A DNA stretch of 64,000 bases from an uncultured bacterium (GCA_905214545.1 CAJMMO010000003.1:124001-188000); one strand, 5' to 3'. Positions 41,344-52,793 are shown, counted from the first letter of the stretch. The notes: generated by a model not told the origin, from the sequence alone. Made by a program: numbers and translations.

Positions 41344-44337
41344 TTACTGTTCTTTGTTACGACGGCGGAAGGTAAAGCCAAAGAGGCCTACCAAGATTGC
41401 GCCGATCGCTGCCAGCAAGCCGCTAGCCTGCTTGTCACTGCCGGTTTGCGGCAGCTTAGCAGCTTCAGCCTTTTTAACGGCTTGCGCCTTAACGCCTGCG
41501 TGCCGCTTTACAAGGGCAGCTGGCTTATTGCTAATTACCGGTTTTGCAGGTTTTTCAGGTTCAGCCGGAGCATCCGGAGTGTCTGGCTTGTCCGGAGTAG
41601 CCGGTGTGTCAGGAACATCCGGAGTATCAGGAGTGTCAGGGGTATCTGGCACATCTGGGGTGTCCGGTTGATCCGGAGTATCCGGGGCATCAGGGTTATC
41701 TGGTACCACTGGGTTGTCCGGCTTGTCCGGAGCTTCGATCTTCTTCACGTTGATGGTCAAAGTGTTGCTCTAAGCGTTGAAGGTGTAGTGGCTGTCTGGC
41801 AATGTACCGTCCAATTCGTAACCGTCTGGCATAGTGAAGGTCAAAACAGTGCTGTCGCCAACCTTGCCGGTGACGGTCTCGCTTTTTACAGTTTCGCCAG
41901 TAGCTTCGTCAACGTAGTTAATCGTTAGTGTAGCATCCTTGGCCGGAACAGTTTTCTTCTTCACATTGATGGTTAAAGTGTTGTCCTTAGCAGTGAAGGT
42001 GTAGTGGCTGTCTGGCAATGTGCCGTCTAATTCGTAACCGTCTGGCACAGCGAAGTTCAAAACAATGCTTTGGTCGAGAATGCCATTAACCGTCTCGCTT
42101 TTTACGACTTTGTTGCCATGAGTGACGTCAACGTAGTTAATCGTAAGCGTAGCCGGAACGGCCTTCTTAGAAACAGTAACCGTTAAGGCTTTATCCTTAG
42201 TGCGGTCAATTGACACTGGGCCAGCTAACTTGCCGGAAACGTAGTCGTAACCCTCCGGCAGGTGCTGATCGATGGTTGCGTTGACTTTGTCGACTTCGTC
42301 TTGTTCAAGAGTGCCGTCTTCGTCTACGAAAACAGGAACTGAGGTTGTTTCCCCAATTTGGTTGCCATCTTTGTCCTTATAAACAATCTGTTGGTCGTAA
42401 TTGTAGCCAGTGTGGAAATGGTAGACGCTGCCGTCATTGCCAGTGCCTGCGTTATCCTTAGTGACCAACCGCAGAGGATCGTCTTCCTTGTGGCTGTAGT
42501 CATGCTTCAATGAGTTGTCAGAATCAAGTTCAGCTGGTTTAACAACTTGGCCATTTGACAGATTGGTGCTCAGGTAACTTTGCGTCAAGGAACGCAGGTA
42601 TTTTTCCAGATCATCAGAATCCTTGAAGGCAGTCTTGACGTCGATGTAGACTGGTGTCTCAGCGTTTTTCTGGATGCTGATCTTCTGATTATTCCGTTTT
42701 TGACCGTTTAACAGTTGTTGCAGATTAGTGTCATCAGTGAAGACAACCAGGTTGTGTGTTGGATCATTAAAACTTTGAAGGTTAAAATTGGTCTTCGTCT
42801 TATCCAGCTTTAAGCCATTCATGCGGATGACGGAGTTGTTGTTAATCAAGAACATTTTGGAAACGTTAGTGTCGTTTCTCAGGTCCCAGTTTGACACGTT
42901 GAGATCTTTGATCTTGGTGCTGTTAAACATGTCGCTGGTGTCTTTGACCTTAGAAACGTTCCAGCCGCTCAAATCGCCAACCTTTTCGAGGTTGAGGCAG
43001 TTTAAAAACATCACCCTCATGTTATCGACGTTGCTTACATTCCACTTAGAAAGATCGAGTGAAGTTAAGCCTGCACAGCCGGTGAACATTTCAGACATGT
43101 TTGTCGCACTGCTCGTGTCCCAATTTTCAACACCCTTGATTTCCTTGAGAGCTCCGTCTGCGAAAAACATTTGGTTGAAGTTTTGGTTGTGGCTGGTGTC
43201 CCAGTTTGACAAGTCGCCTACATCCTTTAAATTAGCGCACCCTGCAAACATGCCGCCCATGTCGCCATAGCCGCCCCACCATTGTTTGACGGTACCGACC
43301 TTGCTGGTGTCCCAGGTATTTAAGCCAATGATGCGTTCAAGATTGCCATTGCTTGAAAACATATAGGTCATCCGGTCGACTTGAGAAACATCGAGATTCG
43401 TGACGTCTATATTTTTGTATGCAAGCCATCTAAATGCGTCAGCCCAATTACCATCGGCATAAACTTTGCCGTTACCATTTTTAGAAATGGCAAAGTTTGC
43501 AGCCTTGGTGCCGTTCTTATCACCATTGTCATTAAATTTTCTTGGGAAGCCAGCATTCAGGTAAACCTTTTGCCCATCGCTGATCTTGCCCGCTTGCGTG
43601 AAGTCATAAGTGTTAGGAACAACAATGGTGTCATTTTGAATTTCGCCAGTGTAGCCATTCAGCTCAATGCCGTCAGCGCGGTTAGTCCAAGTCCAATCGT
43701 TGACGTTGACTGGGTCTTCAGCAGCAGTCTTTTGAACTTTAGATTCGGCCAGGCTCTTAGCAAGCTTGTCTTTTGCATCCTTAGCCTTTTCATCCTTAGC
43801 TTCAGACTTTTCGTCTTTGTTGTCAGTCTTATCTTCTTTTTTGACAGCCAGTTCTTGGGTGTCTTTTTCGTCTTTAGCAGTTTCTTTTTGATCAGCTGCC
43901 GGCTTAGCAGCTTGGTCTTTAGTGTCAGCCTTAGTTGCTTGCTTGTCTGCTGCCTTGCCGTCAGTTGCAGCGGCAGTGTTGTCAGCAGCCTTAGCTGCGT
44001 CGTTCTTAGCAGCTTCTTGCTTTGCAGCACCCTCAGCTGCACAAGTTTGCTGAGCCTTTTCCGCAACATCTTGGTCTTGCTTAGCGGCAACCTTATCCTC
44101 AGTTGCATTTTGTGGTTGCTGAGTTGAACCCTGCTCCTGCTTGCCTGCAACCAATTCAGTGTGTTCTGCAGGAGTCACTACTTCGGCTTCAACTTGGTCA
44201 GCGTGAGCACCAATCGCAAAGAAGCTCAAGCCTAAAACGACTGAGCAAACGCCGATTTTCATCTTACGGAGGCCGAAGCGATTTGGGTTGCTTGTTAATT
44301 TACGTTGTTTTTCAAAAAGATTCTTTTTAGATAACAT
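41344..44337 (-). pseudogene. LPQTG BspA-like/MucBP surface protein, interrupted by an in-frame amber codon
   Basis: A 998-codon adhesin. Signal peptide with FGLRKMKIGVCSVVLGLSFF (about 22-41), an Ala/Lys/Asp-rich stretch to about residue 200, DUF285 (BspA-like) repeats with NWDTSxxTNMSxMF units (about 330-510), then MucBP repeats, the last two nearly identical. A TAG at 41770-41772 falls in the last MucBP repeat where its twin reads AKDNTL (here A-stop-SNTL); the same frame goes on through Pro-Asp-Thr repeats to LPQTGSD, a hydrophobic span and RRRNKEQ. The shortened product would keep nearly all binding domains but lose the wall anchor and be released. Confidence 0.85.
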
Positions 44338-44959
44338 TTTTGGCCCTCACTCAGAAAGTAAATTAAAAGCTCACCAGCTCTTTCAAAGCTGTCCGTATCT
44401 ATTTTTATATCCTTCGTAACACAATAGTATAACAAGAGTAGTGCGAGTTCAAACGAGCTGTTTGGTGAATTCTTACGTTATAAAAAATAACATGCATTAT
44501 TCTTGCTTGTCAAAGTATTGGCACGCCAGCATTTGGCGCTGCATCCCCGTCATATAGGCAATTATAAAGATATAATAGCAGCCATTTTCTCCCCAAATAA
44601 TAATTTTTAAAAGCAGCTTTCTTAACAGATTTTTAACTTTTGAAATAACAGCTTTTCAATAACAAGAATTATCATTTTGCTTTTCATCGCCGTGGAAAAT
44701 CTTTCCCGGCTTTTTTCTAGCTTTAAAAAATAAAATAACAATCTTTTATAAAAATACCTGTTATGCAGGAAACGCTTGGGAATCTAAAACGTAAAAAAAT
44801 AACCCCCTTCAATCATTTGAAGAGGGTTAAAAATAATGCGCTTCACTGCGGTGTAACCGGTAACACGTTAAAAAGCTTTAAGTTACATGCATATCTTTTG
44901 CTTTGCTGCGATCGACGCGATACCTTATTTACTTGTGACACAAAAAGGGAGATGGAGAT
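44338..44959. other. 622-base AT-rich divergent intergenic region
   Basis: No gene. It must hold promoters for the two divergent surface-protein genes. A strong hairpin AACCCCCTTCAA/TTGAAGAGGGTT lies at 44798-44831 with a T run on the minus strand (terminator sense) about 130 bases before the plus-strand gene. No ORF with a convincing start is present. Confidence 0.6.
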
Positions 44960-47900
44960 ATGAGTAGAGACAGAAGTCACCAATTAGTTTTTAGTTTGCG
45001 TAAATTATCGGTAGGGCTGGCTAGCGTAGCCATTGCCGCTACTTTTTTTGCACTGGGCAATACCACTACTGTTAACGCAGCAGACTTGCAGCCAAATAGT
45101 GTGGAAAACACTGCATCAGAAACTTCCACACAAGAAACACCTGCCGCAACACAAGCACAAACTGAGAAAGTCGAAGCCTCTACTAAAACTCAAGCAGAAG
45201 CAACGCCTGCAGTGAAGGCAAATGCGCAACAGGAGGCTGCCGGAAAAGAGACCAAGGCTAACAATCCTGTCAGCCCTGATCCTGAAGCAGCTGCAGCTGA
45301 CAAGCAGACCCAGGAAGCCCCTAAGCAGGATGACGCAGACAAGAAGACTGCTAACCCCTCTGCCCCTATCTTTGAAAGCGCACAAGCCAAGGACAAGGAC
45401 GGGCAGCTCGTTCCTTCTGAAATCAACATTTCAGACAGCTCAGCTGTGTCATCACAGCTTGCTAAGCTGGTTAAGTCTTCTGCAAAAGACTCCAATTCAG
45501 CCGACGAATTAAAGGACGCCACTTTTAAGCTCGTCGACGATCAAAATAAGGAAATTACCCTCGCCAAGGCCGGCACTTACACCGGCAACATTTTGGTTAC
45601 CTTGGCGGACGGCACGCAGGCCCTGGTTAAAGGCGTGTCTTTAAAAGCCATTAGTAATGAAAACGACAAGTTCGCTTTAGACCCGAAAAACGGCCTGCAC
45701 GAACATAAAGACACGTCTGTCAACGGCGGCTACGACGAAGACTACTGGGGCAAACTGGACATCTCTCAATGGCAAACCAAAAAAGAAAATGACCAGCTTG
45801 TTTTGACTGACTATACCGGTGATACCACCAAGGTCATCATCCCTAACTTAGACGACTTTGAGTCAACCTTAAGCGCGGATGACAAGTCACAGATCAAACA
45901 AGTGACCATCTCCTATGACACGATGAAGGGCCTGGTTAGCCAGGCTAACCGCATCGGTATTTCTAAAACTAACGGGGCGACCGTTGGCGCCGCTGATCAA
46001 AAGTGGAGCGACCTGCTGGCTAAACCAGTTACAAATATAGTCGGCTATCCAAACATTAATTTATTGGACTTGCACAATTTCGATACGTCCAACATTACCA
46101 ATATGAGCTACATGTTTGGCTGGGCCCCTAACTTGCGCACCGTAGGCGACCTGTCTAATTGGAATACAGCTAATGTGACCAACATGTATGGGATGTTCCA
46201 TGCAGCAACGAGCTTGACCGGTGTTGGCGACTTGTCCAAGTGGGACACCTCTAAAGTCACTAATATGAGCTATATGTTTAGCACAACCGGTAACTTGACC
46301 AATATCGGCGACTTGTCCAAGTGGAATACAGCCAGCGTTACTAATATGGCTTGCATGTTCTATGCCGCATCAAAATTAACCGGTGTTGGCGACTTGTCCA
46401 AGTGGGATACCTCTAAAGTCACCGATATGCGCTATATGTTTGCCGCCGCCAATAAATTGACCAGCGTTGGCGACTTGTCTAATTGGAATACGGCTAACGT
46501 GACCAACATGAACGGGATGTTCTATGCCGCATCGGGTTTGACCAGCGTTGGCGATCTTTCCAATTGGAATACAGCTAAAGTCACTAATGTGCAGAGTATG
46601 TTTCTGTATGCATCCAGCTTGAAGAATTTAAATATTTCTACTTGGAATTTGGCCAATGTCGCAGAAGGCAACTTTAATGCTTTCGCCGCTGGCGACACAA
46701 ACTTGACGGTTATTGCCAACAACGTCAAAATGCCCAGCTGGTATGACGGCAGCGATAATTGCAATGCCTGGGGCAACCATATGGCAGTTGTGACCAACAA
46801 CCCGCTGCTGCTGAAGACGACCGGCTATACTGATGCCCTTGAAATTAACGGTATCGACAGTAAAAACCTGACTCGCTCAATCTTCTACGATTCTAAGGGG
46901 TCAAATGATGCTGTGCAGGTAATCTCTGCTGCTAACGATGCCTTGATCCGCAAATACATGCAGGATAATCCTGGCCGCACTCTTCGGCTGGCTTCTAATG
47001 TTAACAAAACAGACCCTATCTCTTTAGCTAACGCTAGTTTCATCGCTGCTAAGCCAACTAAAATTACCTACCACCTGATCGATGATGACGATGGCGGCAA
47101 TGTAGTTGCTGCGCAGACTGTTTCTGGGGATGCAGGCACCGCCAGAAATATCACGCTGACTTTGCCTGCTAACTATCAGCTGGCTGATACTCCCTATTCA
47201 GATGATTTACCTTCTGAAGTAAAGGTCACTCTCAACGCAGGGTTCGATATTAACGACCAAGTTCTGCAGATCCACGTCAAGCACCAGCGCCAGGCTCAGC
47301 AGGGACGGGTGCAGATCACCAGAACCATTATTTTGAATGTACCCGCTGGCCACACTTTGACGCAGCCAAAGCCAGAGACAATAGACTTTACTAGTCCGAA
47401 AAACGCCATCTTTTTAGATAAGGTAACGGGCAAATACTTGGCCCTCAGCAAGTCATACGACACTTTAGAAGATGCTGTGCAAGCAGTTGCTGCTGCACAA
47501 GACTTAAAGTTAGGAGAATATACTGTCCCAACGATTGCTGGTTACACGGCCAGACAAGATGTTGTACCGGAATATAAATTCCATCCGGGTGCTAAGAACT
47601 TTACAGTTGAAATCACCTACACGCCTAACCGGCAGATTAGCCGCATTGTCTACATAGACAGTGAGGGCAAGGTCATCAAGTCTGACCTCGTCCAGGGCCA
47701 CACAGATGAAACTGTTAAAACTAATAGCAGTTTGCCAACCGGCTGGCAGTTAGCAGACGGCCAACAAGTGCCAACACAGATTACTTTCAGGGATGCGCAA
47801 GATTCTGACATTTACGTAACTGTTGAGCACGTAAAGACTGTCGTCGAACATGACCACCCTGCTAACTCAGGCGATAAGACGTCTACTGGCAAAGTGATTA

Positions 47901-48802
47901 ACGGCGCTCATGACACCGACTTGAATCAACAAGTTACACGGACGATTACTGTTACTGACCCGGTAACCGGCAAGGTAACCACAACTAAGCAGGATGCGCA
48001 CTTGCACCGCAAAGCGACTGTCGATGAAGTGACCGGCGCTGTAACATACGGCGACTGGCAGAACGACTTCTGGAACCTGTTTGCAGCTCCGCCAATTCCT
48101 GGTTACCACCCGAATTACAGCAACATCCCTGCTGCAGAAGTCCACGCTGACGACAAGGACCAGACGATCCATATCACTTATGTCGCTGACGACCAAGCAG
48201 CGAAGATCATTTACAAAGACACCGACGGCAAGGTCATTAAGACTGGTGCAATCACTGGCAAGACTGGCGACACGGTAGCTGTGAAGCCAGACTTGCCTGC
48301 TGGCTACCACTTGGCAGAGCCTGCCAAGGTGCCGGGCAGCTATACTTTTTCAAGCAATAACAAGCCGCTTGAGATTGTTATTGCGAGGGATGTGCCGGTT
48401 CAGCCGGAAGACCCTGCTGAGCCGACAAACGGCGGAACGGACAAGCCGAATAACAATAAGCCGCAGGACACTGAAAAGCCGGCAAAGCCTGACCAAAATA
48501 AGGGTCAGCAACAACACACAAGCTTAGTGATCACCCCGGCTCGTAAACCGAAAACTGTTTTAAAGCTGAAAGCAAGCCTTGCTAAAGCGGGCAAGGTTAA
48601 TAATGCTGCAGGCACGGCGGGCAAGGTAAAAGCTGGCAATGTGGCAGACAGTGTTAATGATGTTAATAATGTTGCAAATACGGCTGATGAATTGCCGCAA
48701 ACTGGGGATGCTCAAACCAGTAAAGCAGCAGCGTTGCTGTCTTTAGGCGCGATCCTGGCAGCCTTAGGCATTGGTGAAAATAAGAAACGTAAGCGCAGAT
48801 AG
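44960..48802 (+). CDS. Large LPQTG surface protein with BspA-like and MucBP domains
   Basis: A 1280-residue wall-anchored adhesin. YSIRK-type signal (VFSLRKLSVGLASVAIA, about 10-26; cleavage near VNA-AD at 40). Residues 40-140 are Ala/Thr/Gln-rich. Seven DUF285 repeats of 25-29 residues (VTNMxxMF then LSxWxT) occupy about 375-560. MucBP/Mub-type repeats follow (ITYHLIDDDDGGNVV, a TRTIILNVPAG region, RIVYIDSEGKVIKSD, KIIYKDTDGKVIKTG) to about 1145, then a Pro/Lys/Asn wall region, LPQTGD near residue 1244, a hydrophobic helix and KKRKRR. Likely binds mucus or host matrix. AAAGGGAG is upstream. It is intact, unlike its divergent neighbour. Confidence 0.93.
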   Translation: MSRDRSHQLVFSLRKLSVGLASVAIAATFFALGNTTTVNAADLQPNSVENTASETSTQETPAATQAQTEKVEASTKTQAEATPAVKANAQQEAAGKETKANNPVSPDPEAAAADKQTQEAPKQDDADKKTANPSAPIFESAQAKDKDGQLVPSEINISDSSAVSSQLAKLVKSSAKDSNSADELKDATFKLVDDQNKEITLAKAGTYTGNILVTLADGTQALVKGVSLKAISNENDKFALDPKNGLHEHKDTSVNGGYDEDYWGKLDISQWQTKKENDQLVLTDYTGDTTKVIIPNLDDFESTLSADDKSQIKQVTISYDTMKGLVSQANRIGISKTNGATVGAADQKWSDLLAKPVTNIVGYPNINLLDLHNFDTSNITNMSYMFGWAPNLRTVGDLSNWNTANVTNMYGMFHAATSLTGVGDLSKWDTSKVTNMSYMFSTTGNLTNIGDLSKWNTASVTNMACMFYAASKLTGVGDLSKWDTSKVTDMRYMFAAANKLTSVGDLSNWNTANVTNMNGMFYAASGLTSVGDLSNWNTAKVTNVQSMFLYASSLKNLNISTWNLANVAEGNFNAFAAGDTNLTVIANNVKMPSWYDGSDNCNAWGNHMAVVTNNPLLLKTTGYTDALEINGIDSKNLTRSIFYDSKGSNDAVQVISAANDALIRKYMQDNPGRTLRLASNVNKTDPISLANASFIAAKPTKITYHLIDDDDGGNVVAAQTVSGDAGTARNITLTLPANYQLADTPYSDDLPSEVKVTLNAGFDINDQVLQIHVKHQRQAQQGRVQITRTIILNVPAGHTLTQPKPETIDFTSPKNAIFLDKVTGKYLALSKSYDTLEDAVQAVAAAQDLKLGEYTVPTIAGYTARQDVVPEYKFHPGAKNFTVEITYTPNRQISRIVYIDSEGKVIKSDLVQGHTDETVKTNSSLPTGWQLADGQQVPTQITFRDAQDSDIYVTVEHVKTVVEHDHPANSGDKTSTGKVINGAHDTDLNQQVTRTITVTDPVTGKVTTTKQDAHLHRKATVDEVTGAVTYGDWQNDFWNLFAAPPIPGYHPNYSNIPAAEVHADDKDQTIHITYVADDQAAKIIYKDTDGKVIKTGAITGKTGDTVAVKPDLPAGYHLAEPAKVPGSYTFSSNNKPLEIVIARDVPVQPEDPAEPTNGGTDKPNNNKPQDTEKPAKPDQNKGQQQHTSLVITPARKPKTVLKLKASLAKAGKVNNAAGTAGKVKAGNVADSVNDVNNVANTADELPQTGDAQTSKAAALLSLGAILAALGIGENKKRKRR

Positions 48803-48822
48803 TAATAACTATCTCGGACAAA

Positions 48823-48866
48823 TAAAAAAGCCTGGTACCGATGAATTCGGCATCAGGCTTTTTTTC
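48823..48866. terminator. Bidirectional terminator
   Basis: AAAAGCCTG..CCGA/TCGG..CAGGCTTTT stem between convergent surface-protein genes. Confidence 0.75.
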
Positions 48867-48887
48867 ATGCAATAAATAATAGAATTT

Positions 48888-50790
48888 CTAATTCTTTTTG
48901 CGCTTGCCACTAAGGCCTAAGAGAAGTCCTGCTGCGGCAAATGCGAGGCCGATCAGGCCTGCGCGGTTTTGCTTGTTGCTGGTTTGAGGCAATTTAGCTG
49001 CAGTAGCTGCTGGTTGTACTGGCGCGGTGGTCTGTTTAGTGGCAGGAGCAGCAGGTTCGTCGGTAATTGCCGGAGCTTGTGGTTTCGAAGCTTCTGGCGT
49101 TTTTGGAACATTAGGCTGAGCTGGCTTTTCTGAGTTGGTAGGCTCGTCGTGCTTTCCGTTGTCGGGAACGACAGGTTTAACAACGTGAACGATGATTAAG
49201 CTCTCGCCGGCAGTGACTGTGTGTGTAATCTTAGTTTTACCGTCGGTCGTGGTGTAGCCGTCTGGCACATTGTCAGTGATGACATCCCCTGGCTGCACAG
49301 TCTCTTTAGTTTCCTTGACAACGTGGTCTTCAGGATCCACATAGCGGATTGTGATCGCTTGTGTCACAGGATCTGGATCAGTTTGCGGGATGACGTTTTT
49401 AGTATAAGTGACAGTGGTCGTAATATTTTTGCTGTCCGGGGTAACTGTTGCGCCCTTGACCACAGCTTTATCTGGAGTGTAACCGGTAATAGTTGGCGAC
49501 TCTACGTCAGCAAAAGTTAATGGGTTGTGGTCCCAAGTGATCGTGCCTGTACTGTCTTTAGTACCATTAAAAGTCAGGGTTTGTACATTGTCAGCTGGCG
49601 ACTTGCTGCCGTCGCTCATTACGTAGTGAATAGTTTGCTTTACGTCCTTGTGGGCTGGTGTAGTAGCACGTTTGATATGGACTTCAAAAGTTTGATCTTT
49701 CGAGTCATCCTGATCAAAGACAATTTCCGGAATAGGTTTGGCTAAAACATAGTCCTCGCCCAATTGGTGGATCGTGCTCTCGATTTGAGACTTACAATCC
49801 TTGTGTTCATCAGAATCGCCAGTGATATCTTCTCTATTAACAACTTTATTTTGGTCATCATCATAGTAAACAATCGTGGCTTTTTGCTTATTTGTCTGTA
49901 TTGGTGTATAGATCACTTTAATTTCAACAACATACCCATCATCACCAGGGTCATCACTAGGTTTGTCAGGCCGCGTGATAATCGGCTTCTGCGGCACTGC
50001 CCTATGGCCGGGAATCTTAGGAATCTTAATATTGGCAAGCCAGGCATTTTCAGCTGTGTCAGCTACTTTTAAACTCTTGGTTTTTACGCCAGTAACACCA
50101 TCTGAAGCTTTTGTAACAATTACCTTCACAGTTTCGAATAATGGATCACTGAAGTAGGGCTTTGCTGCCGATTGCCCATTGCTATAAAAGTATTCAACAT
50201 GCAGTGGCACAAAGATGTTCGTCTGGGCAGTGCTTATATTATGTTTTACATAGATATCATAAACTTTATTTTGGTCAGGAAATGCCGATAATTGAACATC
50301 TTTAACTAAGCGGTATTGACTCAGTTCGTTGGACACATATTCGCTAACACTGAATGGGAGGGCAGCACCAGGCAGACCCGAACAGGTTTTAGTCCATAAT
50401 ACTTTGTTATTATCATCAATATCCTTAATATTTACCGTAAGAGTTACTTTTTGGTTCTTATCAGAAGTATCCGAAGCAGTCGTTTGATTCCCAGCACCAG
50501 CTGAGACCGAACTACCCGTTAACTCATTATTTTTGTCGGTCCCGTCCGTGACCGTCGAGCCATCCGCATCATTTTCCACAACGTCATGCGTCTCAGCATC
50601 CGTCGTGCCATTTACAACATTCTGTTGTTCAGCACCAGCCATCTCAGTCGTGGCATAGGCGGTGTTTTGACCCCCCCCACATATAGATTGTGGTGCCTAA
50701 CAGCACTGAAGCCACGCCCCAGCTGAACTTGCGCAAACCATAGCGGCGCTTGGTCGAAGCAGCCAGACCTTTATTATTTTTAGAGTTCAT
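48888..50790 (-). pseudogene. LPQTS MucBP surface protein, out of frame at a poly-G tract (possibly phase-variable)
   Basis: The true start is probably the ATG at 50788-50790 (MNSKNNK..., then RRYGLRKFSWGVASVLLGTTIYM, a YSIRK-like signal). On the coding strand eight Gs (50671-50678) follow TATATGT. With eight, translation leaves frame and stops soon; with seven or ten it would read W-G-G-(G)-QNTAYATTEMAGAEQ and join the main reading frame, which runs to 48888. That part has four MucBP/Mub-like repeats, a Pro-rich region, LPQTSN, a hydrophobic helix and GKRKKN. The total length (1903) is one over a multiple of three. It is off in this sequence; slippage could turn it on. Confidence 0.85.
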
Positions 50791-50894
50791 AATCCTTTTC
50801 CTCATAATTTTAGTCAAAAAATATATTTATATACTTCAATCGTATCACACCTAGACTGCGCTCACGCCGTTATTCAAGGGTTTTATTTTTAAGT

Positions 50895-50936
50895 AAAAAA
50901 AGAACTCTCCTCAGATAATGAGGAGAGTATTTTTGT
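50895..50936 (-). terminator. Terminator after the fifth surface-protein gene
   Basis: ACTCTCCTCA/TGAGGAGAGT stem with T run on the minus strand. Confidence 0.8.
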
Positions 50937-50948
50937 TACAGAATATTT

Positions 50949-52793
50949 CTAATCCTTTTTGCGCTTGCCGCCAAGGCCTAAGAGAAGTCCTGCTGCAGCA
51001 ACTGCGAGGCCGAGCAGGCCGGCTTGTCTGTTGCTGGTTTGCGGCAATTGAGCTGCAGTAGCTGCTGGTTGTACTGGCGCAGCGGTCTGTTTAGTGACTG
51101 GTGCTTGAGCAGGAGCCGCCGGTGCTGCTGGCGCTTCTGGAGTAGCTGGTGTTTCCGGAATTTCTGGTGTTTCTGGAACATCTGGCGTAGACGGGGTTGC
51201 TGGTACCACCGGTACTGCAGGAATCACTGGACTGTCTGGCACGTCTGGAGTCTTAGGCGGCTCAACGGGAATTACTGCATCTTTAGTGTAAGTAACAGTG
51301 GTTTTAATGTCCTTGTCATTCGGAGTAACTGTCGCGCCCTTGACCGTAGCTTTATCTGGGGTGTAGCCTGCCACTTCTGGCGACTCTACATCAGCAAAGC
51401 TTTGGCTTTCAGCATTCCAAGTAATCTTGCCAGTCTTCTTGTCCTTGGTGCCGCTGAAAGTAATAGTTTGAACTTGGACCGCTGGTGCCTTGCTGCCGTC
51501 GCTCATGACGTAATGAACAGTGTTGGTAATGGTCTTAGTTACAGATTCTGTGTCTGGCTCAAGCTTAGGTGCATCAGGATTACGCTTCAAATGGACGTAG
51601 AAGATTTGAGTAGTGTCATCGTCTGTGTCGAAGGTAAAAATACCAAATTTGGTATCAGTGGGGTCTTGGACATATTTCTGCTTAAGGAAACCGTTAAGGA
51701 CACCCTGAATTTCTGTCCGATAATCGACGGTTTGAGCAGATGTGCCGTTGAGTTCTTCCTCTTTCAGCACTTTATTGTTATCATCCACATCAACATATTT
51801 CACTATAGCCTTTTGTGGATCAGGTGAATAGGTTACTTTAATCTCAACGCGACTACGTACATCCATAAATCCTTCACTAAAGTCGTCAGGAACATAGATA
51901 TCCTTTTTTTCCAATGTCGTCAGATCAGGAGTATAGCCGCGCTTCGACGGGATTGTTATTTCAGAAAGCCATGCATATGTTGCAGTCTGATCCACTTGGT
52001 AATTTGTCACTGACTTATGGGTAACGCCGTCAATCTGTTTGTTCACAACGACATTTATCGTATTAAAGGGGTTCGTCTTCGTAGAATCGTAAACAGCATC
52101 TACTTGATTGCCTTTATTATATGCATCACCACCGTATACGAACTCAACATGCAGGGGCACGAATATCGTAGTTGTTTGCTTGGAGATCTGGTGTTTTAAA
52201 TGGATTTCATAGGTCTGGTTTTCAGTAGGAAATGGCGGCAATTGAATGTGTTGATCTGCGGTGTAATCCCTATGATTATTTGTACGTTCGTCGTTCAAAA
52301 AATCGTTAAGGTTAAATGGAACGGGCGTACCAGGCTCACCATTATAGGTATGAGTCCACACTAATTTGCCATTATCATCATAATCAATTAAATTGATCGT
52401 GAAATCTACTTTTTTAATCGCATCAGCAGTATTAGCAGCCGCCGTTGTGTGATCCTCAGCACCAGCTGAGAGAGTACTACCCGTTAACTCATTATTATCG
52501 GTTCTGTTTGTGACCGGCTGCTTCCCTGCATCATTTTTTACGGTGCTCTGCTGATCAGCACTATGCCCGCTCACAGTATCATTCGACGATGACTGCTTAT
52601 TATCTTGAACAGCAACTACTTTCTCAGCAGAATCGTCCGCACTAGCTTGGACCTTAGTCCCAGTCCCCACCAAAACAAAGCCGCCAATTGCAGCCGAAAC
52701 CAGAAGCCCAGAAGCAAGCTTGCGCAAGCCATAACGCCAGCGCACTTCTCTGCAGCCTTCATTTATCTTGCTGATGTTATTTTTGCTATTCAT
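50949..52793 (-). CDS. LPQTS-anchored MucBP surface protein
   Basis: A 614-residue intact paralogue of the frameshifted gene next to it. Signal: WRYGLRKLASGLLVSAAIGGFV (about 19-40), cleavage near VQA-SAD. An acidic Ser/Thr-rich part is followed by repeats with VDFTINLIDYDDNGKLVWTHTY, IVKYVDVDDNNKVLKEEELNG and a Mub-type NTVHYVMSDGSKAPA repeat, nearly identical in part to the neighbour. Pro-rich wall region, LPQTSN, hydrophobic helix, GKRKKD. The near-identical stretches allow gene conversion with the neighbour. Confidence 0.92.
   Translation of the reverse strand: MNSKNNISKINEGCREVRWRYGLRKLASGLLVSAAIGGFVLVGTGTKVQASADDSAEKVVAVQDNKQSSSNDTVSGHSADQQSTVKNDAGKQPVTNRTDNNELTGSTLSAGAEDHTTAAANTADAIKKVDFTINLIDYDDNGKLVWTHTYNGEPGTPVPFNLNDFLNDERTNNHRDYTADQHIQLPPFPTENQTYEIHLKHQISKQTTTIFVPLHVEFVYGGDAYNKGNQVDAVYDSTKTNPFNTINVVVNKQIDGVTHKSVTNYQVDQTATYAWLSEITIPSKRGYTPDLTTLEKKDIYVPDDFSEGFMDVRSRVEIKVTYSPDPQKAIVKYVDVDDNNKVLKEEELNGTSAQTVDYRTEIQGVLNGFLKQKYVQDPTDTKFGIFTFDTDDDTTQIFYVHLKRNPDAPKLEPDTESVTKTITNTVHYVMSDGSKAPAVQVQTITFSGTKDKKTGKITWNAESQSFADVESPEVAGYTPDKATVKGATVTPNDKDIKTTVTYTKDAVIPVEPPKTPDVPDSPVIPAVPVVPATPSTPDVPETPEIPETPATPEAPAAPAAPAQAPVTKQTAAPVQPAATAAQLPQTSNRQAGLLGLAVAAAGLLLGLGGKRKKD

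Noticed and set aside
41540..41700. Short regularly spaced repeats resembling a CRISPR array
   Set aside because: They encode Pro-Asp-Thr repeats in the wall-spanning part of the surface protein; there are no unique spacers or cas genes.
5970..41772. TAG reassigned to an amino acid in this organism
   Set aside because: Several ordinary genes here end with TAG, and no gene needs TAG decoding except the few interrupted accessory genes.
43381..44127. Long plus-strand open frame rich in Ser, Leu and Val
   Set aside because: It is the opposite strand of the Ala/Lys/Asp-rich adhesin coding region; no ribosome binding site or family match.
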